Part shown: positions 1 to 7,328 of the stretch, piece by piece
Numbering within the stretch: position 1 is the first letter of the stretch
Layout of the letters: every line of letters starts with the position of its first letter
Source: JBDNJM01 sp041687755
GTDB lineage: Bacteria > Planctomycetota > UBA1135 > GCA-002686595
Reading direction: 5' to 3'
DNA: 31,130 nt
Assembly (NCBI GenBank): GCA_041687755.1
Contig: JBDNJM010000038.1
Coordinates: 1-31,130 of the forward strand
Made by a program: the position numbers and the translations under genes
The notes under the pieces: model-generated
What the model was told of the DNA's origin: nothing
Database searches by the model: none
Seen by the model: the letters and a program-made list of their open reading frames with translations, nothing else

Positions 1-130
1 CATCGCGGGCCGGGCGCTCGTCGCGGGCCGGGCGCTCGTTGCGTGCCGGGCGCTCATCGCGGGCCGGGCGCTCATCGCGTGCCGGGCGCTCATCGCGGGC
101 CGGGCGCTCGTCGCGGGCCGGGCGCTCCTC
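1..130 (-). repeat. 18-bp in-frame tandem repeat encoding DERPAR
   Basis: Seven copies of an 18-bp unit lie inside the kptA homologue. Each carries GGGCGCTC on the plus strand at 18-bp spacing (12, 30, 48, 66, 84, 102, 120). They encode Asp-Glu-Arg-Pro-Ala-Arg on the minus strand. Copies differ only at a few mostly synonymous bases. The array continues past the left edge. Confidence 0.93.
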
Positions 131-808
131 GCGCTCACTCGATTCCTCGTCCCGACCGCGACCGCGGCCGCCGCGGGAACGGCGGGGACGCCCGCCGTCA
201 TCACGGCCGCTCGGCCCGCGACTGCGCTCACCGCGCGGCACCGGATCCTCGCCGTCGTCGTACGAGCCGAGCATCTCAAGCATGCGCGCCGGGATTTCCT
301 CCGCGAGGAACAGCGAGCGGCGGTCGTAGAAGTTAGTGCCCTCTTCCCAGGCGTCGATCGACTGGATCTTGAGCACCGAGTACTCGGCCGCGAGTCGGCG
401 TCCGGTTTCGATCGCGTCGTCCTCGGTCAGCGCGAGGTGCAGGTAACTGCGCCGGCCGCCGCGTAGACCATGGCTCAGCGCCCGGTCCACATCGCGCGTC
501 GCCAGCCCGACAAACAGGTTGTCCGGCGGCTCGCAGTCGGGTCCGGGCTCGACCGGAATCGAGTGGCCGTAAAGGGCGCGGATCGAGTCGCCCTTAATTT
601 CGTAGCGGACGCGGTTGCCGGCGGTCACGGCGCGCTCCACGTCCTCCTCTTCGACGGGCTCTCCCAGACGCTCGTTGAGCGCTCGGATGACTTCTTCGAT
701 GTCGGCGTAACCATGGGCGTCCACCACGAGGTCGAAGCGCTCCGGTCGGTGACGGAGCATGAAGGCGAGGCTGCGGGTGATCCTCTCGATGAGGGCGGGG
801 TCGGTCAT
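1..808 (-). CDS. kptA: RNA 2'-phosphotransferase (KptA/Tpt1 family), 3' end beyond the window
   Basis: Reading the minus strand from the ATG at 808 gives at least 269 codons with no stop before the left edge. The family transfers an internal RNA 2'-phosphate to NAD+, releasing nicotinamide and ADP-ribose cyclic phosphate. Support: the N-terminal module has the catalytic Arg19-His20 pair in SLAFMLRHRPE, then a DAHGYADIEEVI segment like the family's D-x-x-GW-DVDEL. RYEI (about 68-71) and GHSIPVE (81-87) follow, then the ART half ending FYDRRSLFLAEEIP (160-173). The usual YHGT NAD-site motif instead reads FVGL (99-102). From about residue 192 the protein becomes Arg/Gly/Glu-rich (RGGRGRGR) and then a DERPAR hexapeptide repeat, so it is longer than the usual 180-220 residues. 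Family call is firm; catalytic activity is uncertain because of the altered motif. Confidence 0.82.
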   Translation of the reverse strand, partial: MTDPALIERITRSLAFMLRHRPERFDLVVDAHGYADIEEVIRALNERLGEPVEEEDVERAVTAGNRVRYEIKGDSIRALYGHSIPVEPGPDCEPPDNLFVGLATRDVDRALSHGLRGGRRSYLHLALTEDDAIETGRRLAAEYSVLKIQSIDAWEEGTNFYDRRSLFLAEEIPARMLEMLGSYDDGEDPVPRGERSRGPSGRDDGGRPRRSRGGRGRGRDEESSEREERPARDERPARDERPARDERPARDERPARNERPARDERPARD

Positions 809-1056
809 CGTCGTTGGTCTCGGCCGCCGATTGGGGGCGGCAGGTGTGCCGGGTGCAGGCTGCGGTTCACGGCAGCTCTCGGCAGGTCGAATAAAAGGGG
901 GGGGCGTCTCCAGGGACGCGCTCACGGGAGGCTCACGGGCGCGCCGACGGGCGGTCGCGCTTGGCAAGTTGTTCGGGGGCGAGATCGTAGGCCTCTCCGG
1001 GTCCCGTGGCCAGGCCCCGCGGACGTAGGAAGGGCCATCTCCGGGGAGGTCGCTGG
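809..1056. other. Intergenic stretch without a convincing gene; possible weak terminator
   Basis: These 248 bp separate the membrane protein ending at 1057 from the kptA start at 808 on the minus strand. On the minus strand a small hairpin (GCGTC arms, 904-919) is followed by a run of C and then TTTTAT. This is a poor intrinsic terminator but would suit the end of the upstream gene. No family match or well-supported start was found here. Confidence 0.35.
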
Positions 1057-2109
1057 CTAGCCGAGCCAGCGCAGGACGTTTTCGCGGTAGGCCCCGGTGG
1101 CGAACAGGGCCAGCACCGCCCCCGAGCAGAACATCGCCAGCCCGACCTGGACGAACCTTGCACGCCCGAATCGGGCCCGGGCGAGGTCCTCGACACGTGC
1201 CGCAAGGGCCAGGCCACCCAGCGCTAGGCCCGCGCCCAGGCCCAGCAGCACGCTTCCGGGATCTGCGGCCACCAGCGCCGCCGCGCCGTCCGAAAGCCCG
1301 CTGCCGTTCCCGCTCCCGGTTCCGCGCACGGCGAGTGGTTCGGCGGGCGCCAGAGCCGCAGCCAAACGCCCGAAGCCAGCCCCGAGTTCGGAGCCGAACA
1401 GCGCGGCGGGCAGCACGGCCAAAACCCCCAGCCGGGCTCGGCCCAGCAGCCAGCCGCCGGCCAGAACCGCCGCCCCGAGCGCGACCCGCCAGCCGGGTCG
1501 ATCGACACCACCGGCCCCCGAGATTACGCCCGGATCGGGCAGCCAGGGCGTCCGCAAGCCCAGCGCCTCCAGCGGCGACATTTGCAGGTGACCCAGCAGG
1601 CCCGCGTCGATCCAGGCCAGCGCGCACCCGAGCGTGAACGCACACAGCCCCACCTGGGCCGCCGCGATCCGCGAGACCCGCAGCAGCAGCACCCAGGGCC
1701 CGGCGACGCAGGCGAGGGCGAGCGGGATCGCCAGCAAGGGCTGGCCGGCCTCGCCCGCCAACCAAGGACCCGCGAAGCCGATCGGCATCCCGAACAGCCA
1801 GGTCAACTCAGGCTGCTGCCACGCCGGCACCGGCCTCGACCGTGGGCGCTCAAAGCTCCGCTCGGTCCCGATCGGGTCGGGCTCTCGCGAGCCCGCGATC
1901 GGGGCTCCGAGCGTCTCAGGTTCGGGCGTCTCCGGCCCGGGCGACGCCGGCCCGGAATCGCTCGATGCCGGTGCGCCTTCCGAAGACTCCGCGAAGCCGT
2001 CCGGCTCGGGCTTGAGCCGTCCGTCAGCGTCCGGGTCCGCGCCCACTGGCCGGAACCCGCGCGGCTGCCTGCGCCGCTCCTCGGGATCAACCAGCGCCCG
2101 CTCTCCCAA
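1057..2109 (-). CDS. Multi-pass membrane protein of unknown function
   Basis: I do not recognise this protein. The frame is open from 2178, but that start would overlap the symporter gene by 92 bp. I place the start at TTG 2109 (about 350 aa); GTG 2046 is equally possible, and neither has a clear ribosome binding site. The first 90 or so residues are disordered and rich in Pro, Glu, Ser, Gly and Arg. The rest holds about six or seven hydrophobic segments, such as LLAIPLALACVAGPWVLLL, VALGAAVLAGGWLL, VLLGLGAGLALGGLAL and VGLAMFCSGAVLALFA. A short Gly/Ser-rich loop precedes the last two. It lies directly after the symporter on the same strand, so co-transcription is likely. Confidence 0.55.
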   Translation of the reverse strand: MGERALVDPEERRRQPRGFRPVGADPDADGRLKPEPDGFAESSEGAPASSDSGPASPGPETPEPETLGAPIAGSREPDPIGTERSFERPRSRPVPAWQQPELTWLFGMPIGFAGPWLAGEAGQPLLAIPLALACVAGPWVLLLRVSRIAAAQVGLCAFTLGCALAWIDAGLLGHLQMSPLEALGLRTPWLPDPGVISGAGGVDRPGWRVALGAAVLAGGWLLGRARLGVLAVLPAALFGSELGAGFGRLAAALAPAEPLAVRGTGSGNGSGLSDGAAALVAADPGSVLLGLGAGLALGGLALAARVEDLARARFGRARFVQVGLAMFCSGAVLALFATGAYRENVLRWLG

Positions 2110-3619
2110 GCTCCGCCGGCCCGGTCTCGCCCTCGCTGCGCGCGATGATCGCGGCGCCGCAGCTGTCGGACCAAACATTGACCACGGTGCGCAGCATGTC
2201 GAGCGGGCGGTCCACCGCCAGCAGCAGCGCGGCGCCCTCGAGCGGCAGGTCCAGCGCGGAAAGGATCGTCAGCATCATCACGAGCCCGGCCGAGGGGATC
2301 CCCGCCGCGCCGACGCTCGCGAACAGCGCCATCACCACGACGAGGCCCTGGGCCTGCAGCGTCAGGTCAAAGGTCCCGGCGCTCGCGTAGTACTGGGCCA
2401 GGAAGATCACGCCGATGCACTCGTACAGGGCCGTGCCGTCCATGTTGATCGTCGCGCCCAGCGGCACCGTGAACGAGGTCACCTTGTTGCTGACCTTGCC
2501 CTTCTTCTCGATCGTCTCGAGCGTCACCGGCAGGGTCATGCTCGAAGAGCTGGTCGAAAAGGCCGTCATCAACGCCGGGCTCATCGCCCGGAACCAGGCC
2601 AGCGGCGAGATGCCCCCGACGACGCGCAGCAGCACCGGCAGGGTCACCGCCGCGTGGATGATCAGCGCGCCGGCCACGACCGCCATGTAGAGCAGCAGCG
2701 GGCGGAAGACCTCGAAGCCCGTCGAAGCCACGACCCGCGCGATCAGCGCGAAGACTCCGTAGGGCAGCAGCGTGAGCACGCCCTCGGCCATGCGCAGCAT
2801 CACGGCGAAGAACGAGTCGAACAGCTCGCGCATGCGGCTGAAGTGCGGCTCGCCGGCCTTGGTGGCGAAGATGCCGAACAGGATCGCGAAGAAAATCACC
2901 TGCAGCATCGCCCCGTTCGAGGTGAGCGCCGACGGCACGTTCTCGGGGATCATCCGGATCAGGATGTCGATGAACGATGTTGTCGTCGTGCCCGGCTCGG
3001 CTGCGGCCAGGCCGAGTTTTGCCCCGTCTCCCGGGCGCACCAGCGTGACCAGCAGTTGACCGAGCAGGATGGCCAGTATCGAGGTCGAGATGTAGTACGC
3101 GAACGTCTTGACGCCCATGCGCCGCAGGTCTCCCATCGACCCGACGCCGGCCACACCTGCAATGATCGAAGCCATCACCAGCGGAACGATGAGCATCTTC
3201 AGCAGGCGCAGGAAGATGTCCGCGATGAAGTTGAGCGGGGCCAGAATCCTCGCGCGGGGCGAATCTGGATCGAGCTCCAACTTCAGTGAGACCAACCCCC
3301 CGTCCGCGCGCTCGAGCCACAACATCTCACCCGGTGTGCTCTCATCAACCACCGAGCCGAGGGCGGCCAGACCGTCGAGCTCGACCCGGCGCTGGCCCCG
3401 ATCGCCACGATCCAGGACGACGGCCGCGATGCGGTCGCCGACCGCCAGGTCGCTGAGCTTGCCCGGGCCACCTGCGTCAAACGAGACGAGCTCAAGCGCG
3501 CCGTCGCGCTCGGCCCAGCTCACAGCCGTCGACGCCGGCCCGTCCAAGCCCTTCTGCATCCCGACGCCCGCGAGGGCGCCCAGCACCATCGCGATCAGAA
3601 CCTGCCAGTGCAATTTCAT
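2087..3619 (-). CDS. Dicarboxylate/amino acid:cation symporter (SLC1/DAACS family) with PDZ-like insert
   Basis: This 510-aa inner-membrane secondary transporter probably takes up glutamate, aspartate or C4-dicarboxylates with Na+ or H+. Hallmarks: HP1 serine-rich loop (355-360), TM7 NMDGT (392-396), HP2 GIPSAG (440-445), and a TM8 with D470, D474, R477, T478, N481 and D485. Their spacing equals GltPh D390, D394, R397, T398, N401 and D405. The conserved Arg (R397 equivalent) favours acidic substrates. Family members are usually 400-440 aa. The extra length is a soluble segment of about 90 residues (roughly 32-125) between TM1 and TM2, which the family topology puts in the periplasm; its pattern (LAVGDRIAAVVL, then EMLWLERADGGLVSLKLEL) resembles a PDZ domain. 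It starts at ATG 3619, three bases after the FUN14 gene's stop. Confidence 0.93.
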   Translation of the reverse strand: MKLHWQVLIAMVLGALAGVGMQKGLDGPASTAVSWAERDGALELVSFDAGGPGKLSDLAVGDRIAAVVLDRGDRGQRRVELDGLAALGSVVDESTPGEMLWLERADGGLVSLKLELDPDSPRARILAPLNFIADIFLRLLKMLIVPLVMASIIAGVAGVGSMGDLRRMGVKTFAYYISTSILAILLGQLLVTLVRPGDGAKLGLAAAEPGTTTTSFIDILIRMIPENVPSALTSNGAMLQVIFFAILFGIFATKAGEPHFSRMRELFDSFFAVMLRMAEGVLTLLPYGVFALIARVVASTGFEVFRPLLLYMAVVAGALIIHAAVTLPVLLRVVGGISPLAWFRAMSPALMTAFSTSSSSMTLPVTLETIEKKGKVSNKVTSFTVPLGATINMDGTALYECIGVIFLAQYYASAGTFDLTLQAQGLVVVMALFASVGAAGIPSAGLVMMLTILSALDLPLEGAALLLAVDRPLDMLRTVVNVWSDSCGAAIIARSEGETGPAELGRAGAG

Positions 3620-3622
3620 GGA

Positions 3623-4207
3623 TCAGCCCCGCTTGAGCCCTAGGAAGTAACCCGCCGCGAGTGCGCCGGCAGTGGGCACGCGATCGGTGGCCCAGCTGGA
3701 GAACGTCGCGTTCTCCTTGAGGTTGAAGACGAACTGGTTGAGCGTCTCGATCAGCTTGCCCCAGTCCACGGACTCGACGACTTCGGCCGCCACCAGCCCC
3801 TGGAGGCCGAGAAAGAACAGGCCGGCGAACACGAGCGCGATCTTGATGATCTTGCGGCTCGCGTAGCCCAGGCCGAAGCCGATCAGGCCGAAGAAGCTGG
3901 CCTCGGTGAAAAACGGCAGCATCTCCTCGAAGCCCCCGGCAGCCTGGGTCGGCTCGGCCGAGCCCGGCCCTTCGAGGCCGGGAAGGAACGATTTGCCGCC
4001 GAGTTCGGTCGGATCGGCGCCGCTCCCGAGCGAGGCCTTGCCGGCACTCTCGGAGGCTCCGGGCTCGGACGAGCCAAAAATCCAGCGCGCCACCACCGAC
4101 CCCACGAGGCCGAGCCCGAAGACCGCCAGGGCAAATTTTTGAAACACGCCCATGCCAGAGCGAGTCTCCGGGGCCCCGTCGGCACCAGAAGATGAAGTTT
4201 TCGTCAC
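3623..4207 (-). CDS. FUN14 domain-containing membrane protein
   Basis: 194 aa from a GTG start at 4207. The C-terminal 95 residues match the FUN14 fold: FFGLIGFGLGYASRKIIKIA, a hydrophobic segment FAGLFFLGLQGLVAA, a VDWGKL loop, and the terminal PTAGALAAGYFLGLKRG, a strong family signature. One more membrane segment lies near residues 24-45 (FALAVFGLGLVGSVVARWIF). Between them is a Gly/Ser/Pro-rich linker of about 50 residues. Bacterial FUN14 proteins have no established function; in eukaryotes the domain occurs in the mitochondrial outer membrane protein FUNDC1. The gene is the first of the minus-strand run, three bases ahead of the symporter, so the two are likely one transcript. Confidence 0.85.
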   Translation of the reverse strand: MTKTSSSGADGAPETRSGMGVFQKFALAVFGLGLVGSVVARWIFGSSEPGASESAGKASLGSGADPTELGGKSFLPGLEGPGSAEPTQAAGGFEEMLPFFTEASFFGLIGFGLGYASRKIIKIALVFAGLFFLGLQGLVAAEVVESVDWGKLIETLNQFVFNLKENATFSSWATDRVPTAGALAAGYFLGLKRG

Positions 4208-4325
4208 GTCTTAGCTGGGGTTCTTGGAGTCCGACCGTTCTGCGGAGGCGTCACGTTAGCGCAAGCCCCCTTGGCAGAACGAGCCGCTAGCCGGATCTTG
4301 GGGTCTGGAACTGGGCCCGTTTCCA

Positions 4326-4344
4326 CCGCGGCAGTTTGCCGCGG
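4326..4344 (+). promoter_or_regulatory. Short hairpin in the leader of the S8 peptidase gene
   Basis: CCGCGGCA and TGCCGCGG form a perfect 8-bp stem around a three-base loop. It lies in the 188-bp divergent interval between the FUN14 gene and the peptidase, 37-52 bp before the likely ATG starts. It could be an operator or leader structure; no -10/-35 pair is obvious beside it. Confidence 0.35.
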
Positions 4345-4395
4345 GCCCTGGAGCTGCCCCGCGGCCCGTTCTATTCCCCCATGCAAGATCCTTCC

Positions 4396-6171
4396 ATGCG
4401 CTGCGCAGGAGGCGGGTGGCCCCGCTCCACGCCAGTCACTCCTCTTCTTACCCTGTTAATGCTCTGTTGCCCGGCCCTGGGCCAGGGCCCCGTCCAGGGT
4501 CAGCGGCTGATCGTCCAGTTCGCTCCCCAAGCCCAGGTGCGCCCCACGTCGGGCGGCCTGATGTCCCTCACGGGCGCGGACCTGACTCCGATCCTCGCGC
4601 TGGCCTCCGCCAACTCCGCCCAGTTCGAGTCCCTGCTCGAGTTAGACGAGACCGAGGCCCAGGAGCTCGAAGACCGGGCATGGCTATGGAGCGGTGTGCC
4701 CCAGCCGGACCTCCTCGGTCAACTCTTCGTGCAGGTCCTACCCGGCGCCGACCTCGAGGCGCTGCTGCTCTGCTTCGCGGCCAGCCCTCTGATCGCTTGG
4801 GCCGATATCGAGACCTACGGCGTCCTGCCGCCCACCTGGACTCCCGACGACTATGCGCCCACCACAACCGACTTCTCAGGCGACCAAGGCTACCTTGGCC
4901 CCGATCCCGGCATCAACGCCCAGGCGCTGCACGCGGTGGGCGTGACGGGCTCGGGCGTGCGCGTCTCGGACGTCGAGTACGGCTGGATCGAAACCCACGA
5001 GGACCTCGTGGACGCCGACCTGGTCAACGAACCCGGCGTCAACCCGCCGCTGTTCGTTGAACAGTTCGGCTTCGACGAGCACGGAACCGCAGCGATCGGC
5101 GTGCTCGCGGCGCCGTGGAACGGCTACGGCGTGAACGGCCTGATTCCCGACGGCCAGTTCGGGCTCTACCCCGAACAGGATACGGGCGGGCCCCGCCGCG
5201 CCGAGGCGATCCTCTCCGCCCTGACCGATTCGATCGCCGGCGACGTCATTCTGCTCGAGATGCAGGCCATCGGCGCCGACGGCAAGCTCGCGCCGGCCGA
5301 GACCGAGCTCGCGGTGCACTCCGCAGTCAAGATGGCCACCGACAGCGGCGTGGTCGTCGTCGCCGCCGCCGGCAACGGGGCGGCCGACCTCGACGGCCCC
5401 GCCTACGCGGGCTACCTGGCCCTCGGCGACAGCGGCGCGATCGTCGTCGGCGCGGGCTCGGCCGACACCGTCCATGCGACTGAGTCCTACTCGACGTATG
5501 GCTCGCGCGTCGATCTTCAAGCCTGGGGCAGCACGGTGCTGACCACGGGCTACGGCGACTTCGCCACCTTCGGCGGCGACGGCGAGCAGACCTACACCCA
5601 GTTCTCCAGGACCAGCGCCGCCTCGGCCCTGGTGGCCGGCGGCGCGGCGCTGATCCAGTCCTACGCCCTCGAGACCCTCGGCGCGCCACTGCCGCCGAAG
5701 ATCCTGCGCGCCCTGCTCGTCGACACCGGGCTGCCGGGCGGCCCCGGAGGCGCAATCGGCCCCGCGCTGGACCTGGGCGCCGCGCTCGAGCGCTTCAGCT
5801 CCCCGTGGGACGACCTGGGGCTCGGCACGCCGGGCCTGCTCGGACAGAGCACGCTTAGCGGCATCAGCCCTGGAGCGCCCAGCTCCCCGTACGTGCTGAA
5901 CTTCGCCAACGGCCTCAACGGGGCGGGCGTGACGCTGACTGTCGGCGCGACCCGGATCGATATCCCGCTGCTCGGCTGCCTGCTCGTGCCCAGTCCGGAC
6001 ACGTTGATTTACCCCGGGATCTTCAACGCCGACCAAGCGCTGCAGTTCTCGAGCGCGCTCGAGACGACGCTGCCGCCGGGCACCCAGCTGTACCTCCAGG
6101 CCTTCTTCCCCGATCCGGGCGGGCCCCAGGCCGTCGCAAGCACGAACGCGCTGCTGTTTACGCTGCAGTAG
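4396..6171 (+). CDS. Secreted S8 (subtilisin-like) serine peptidase
   Basis: 591 aa from ATG 4396. The frame is open from TTG 4336, and ATG 4381 is also possible. I prefer 4396 because it gives a short basic N-terminus, a hydrophobic core (TPVTPLLTLLMLCCPA) and an ALG|QG-type cleavage site. No Shine-Dalgarno is visible for any start. All triad motifs of the subtilase fold are present: Asp192 in SDVEYGW, His229 in DEHGTAA and Ser407 in RTSAASALVAG. The oxyanion Asn is in AAAGNGAAD. About 60-110 residues precede the catalytic domain and may be a propeptide. The last 120 or so residues form a separate Gly/Leu-rich beta-type region ending STNALLFTLQ, like C-terminal modules seen on exported planctomycete proteins. 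Expected to be an extracytoplasmic protease. Confidence 0.9.
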   Translation: MRCAGGGWPRSTPVTPLLTLLMLCCPALGQGPVQGQRLIVQFAPQAQVRPTSGGLMSLTGADLTPILALASANSAQFESLLELDETEAQELEDRAWLWSGVPQPDLLGQLFVQVLPGADLEALLLCFAASPLIAWADIETYGVLPPTWTPDDYAPTTTDFSGDQGYLGPDPGINAQALHAVGVTGSGVRVSDVEYGWIETHEDLVDADLVNEPGVNPPLFVEQFGFDEHGTAAIGVLAAPWNGYGVNGLIPDGQFGLYPEQDTGGPRRAEAILSALTDSIAGDVILLEMQAIGADGKLAPAETELAVHSAVKMATDSGVVVVAAAGNGAADLDGPAYAGYLALGDSGAIVVGAGSADTVHATESYSTYGSRVDLQAWGSTVLTTGYGDFATFGGDGEQTYTQFSRTSAASALVAGGAALIQSYALETLGAPLPPKILRALLVDTGLPGGPGGAIGPALDLGAALERFSSPWDDLGLGTPGLLGQSTLSGISPGAPSSPYVLNFANGLNGAGVTLTVGATRIDIPLLGCLLVPSPDTLIYPGIFNADQALQFSSALETTLPPGTQLYLQAFFPDPGGPQAVASTNALLFTLQ

Positions 6172-6307
6172 GGCTCGCGCAAGCGGCCGAGCCCTCGCCC
6201 TCCGGAGGGGTCCCGGCTCGCGCGGCGGCTCGTCTTCCAGGCCTCGAAGGTCCTGTCCTGATTTGGTCTGCGCCGAGCAGCGCGTCGACGTCGGGCTCCA
6301 GCGGCGG

Positions 6308-6332
6308 GACCCCGGTCTGCACCACCGGGGTC
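6308..6332 (+). terminator. Hairpin downstream of the S8 peptidase
   Basis: A perfect 9-bp stem GACCCCGGT / ACCGGGGTC encloses a seven-base loop. It lies 137 bp after the peptidase stop and 56 bp before the desaturase. There is no T tract, so it is a stem-only terminator candidate or a leader structure of the next gene. Confidence 0.45.
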
Positions 6333-6387
6333 TCGACTCCACCGACAAATCCGGGCGGCGCACCGGCCCGCGGACTAGTCTTGAGGC

Positions 6388-7320
6388 GTGAGTCCGCCCG
6401 AGCCTGCCCCCGACCCCGCCGCCCAGGGCGCCGCCCTGTTCCGGCCCCCGGCCGTGGACGTTCCGACGCTCCTAGTGCTGGCGGTGATGTGGGCCGGCTG
6501 GATCGGCAACTTCGTGGTCGCCGCCAGCGGATCCCCCCTCGGGCCCCTGGCCTTCGTGGCGCACACCATCGTGGGCGTTTTTTTCCTGAACATGTCCTTC
6601 ACCGTGTGGCATGAAGCCGCCCACGGAACGGTGTTCGCCAAGCGCACGCCGGGCGCGCGCTGGCTCACCATCTGTGTCGGCGTGCTCGGCGCCTGGCCGG
6701 CGATGCTGCCCTACCGCATGCTCGCCCGCGTCCACAACCTGCACCACGCCCACACAAACGACCCCGAGCGCGACCCCGACAGCTGGTTTCTCGAGGGCTC
6801 GATCTGGAGCCTGCCCCTGCGCTACCCGCGCGGCATGGCCCGCGCCGCGCGGCTGTACGCCGACCTCGAGCCCCCGGCTTCCGAGCGCTGGGCCGACCGC
6901 GCCGCCCTCGCGCTGATTCCCGCGCTGCTGCTCGTGGCCGCCTGGCAGGGCCTGCTCGTCGTCGCGATTGCCACCTGGATCCTGCCCAAGACCATCGCGA
7001 TGTGGATCCACGCCTGGTATGTGAACGTCGCACCCCACCGCGCCCGGCCCCTCGGCCGCTTCCAAGACACGCGCATCTTCCCCAGCGCGTGGCTGACGCC
7101 GCTGTGCCTGTTCCACAACTACCACGGCCTACACCACGCCTGGCAGACCGTGCCCTGGCACCGCTACGGCAAGGCCTTTCGCGCGAAGCGCGAGCTGCTG
7201 CTCGAGCGCGGCGCCTTCGTCGCTGGCGTGACCAGCGAGAGTTCCCTCGAGACCCACGCCGAAACCGGCCCGCTGATCGCTGCCAGCTCTACCTCCCGCT
7301 CCCGATCCGAGCGCCCCTGA
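6388..7320 (+). CDS. Fatty acid desaturase superfamily membrane di-iron enzyme
   Basis: 310 aa from GTG 6388. The three histidine clusters of the membrane desaturase/hydroxylase superfamily are intact: HEAAH (75-79), HNLHH (116-120) and HGLHH (246-250), the last followed by the typical PWHRYGKAF. Hydrophobic segments lie at about residues 28-48 and 52-72, near 92-105, and as a pair around 175-205. The His boxes sit on the cytoplasmic face in this family and bind two irons that activate O2. The substrate cannot be read from sequence: acyl lipid is most likely, but carotenoid hydroxylase/ketolase relatives share these boxes. The tail after residue 275 is low-complexity. The methyltransferase starts 8 bp downstream, which suggests co-transcription. 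Confidence 0.88.
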   Translation: MSPPEPAPDPAAQGAALFRPPAVDVPTLLVLAVMWAGWIGNFVVAASGSPLGPLAFVAHTIVGVFFLNMSFTVWHEAAHGTVFAKRTPGARWLTICVGVLGAWPAMLPYRMLARVHNLHHAHTNDPERDPDSWFLEGSIWSLPLRYPRGMARAARLYADLEPPASERWADRAALALIPALLLVAAWQGLLVVAIATWILPKTIAMWIHAWYVNVAPHRARPLGRFQDTRIFPSAWLTPLCLFHNYHGLHHAWQTVPWHRYGKAFRAKRELLLERGAFVAGVTSESSLETHAETGPLIAASSTSRSRSERP

Positions 7321-7328
7321 GGCCGTCC

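Noticed and set aside
1..130. CRISPR-like short repeats at the left edge
   Set aside because: Units are contiguous 18-bp copies without spacers and lie in a coding frame.
933..1056. Minus-strand stretch reading GLATGPGEAYDLAPEQLAKRDRPSARP
   Set aside because: The composition looks protein-like, but no start codon with a ribosome site fits. The longer frame overlaps the membrane-protein gene in a shadow frame.
1634..3289. Long plus-strand open frame opposite the symporter
   Set aside because: It is the Arg/His/Gln-rich antisense shadow typical of GC-rich genes; the minus strand holds a clear SLC1 protein.
4876..6363. 495-codon minus-strand frame opposite the S8 peptidase
   Set aside because: Arg/Gly/Ala-rich shadow; the plus strand carries the complete catalytic triad.
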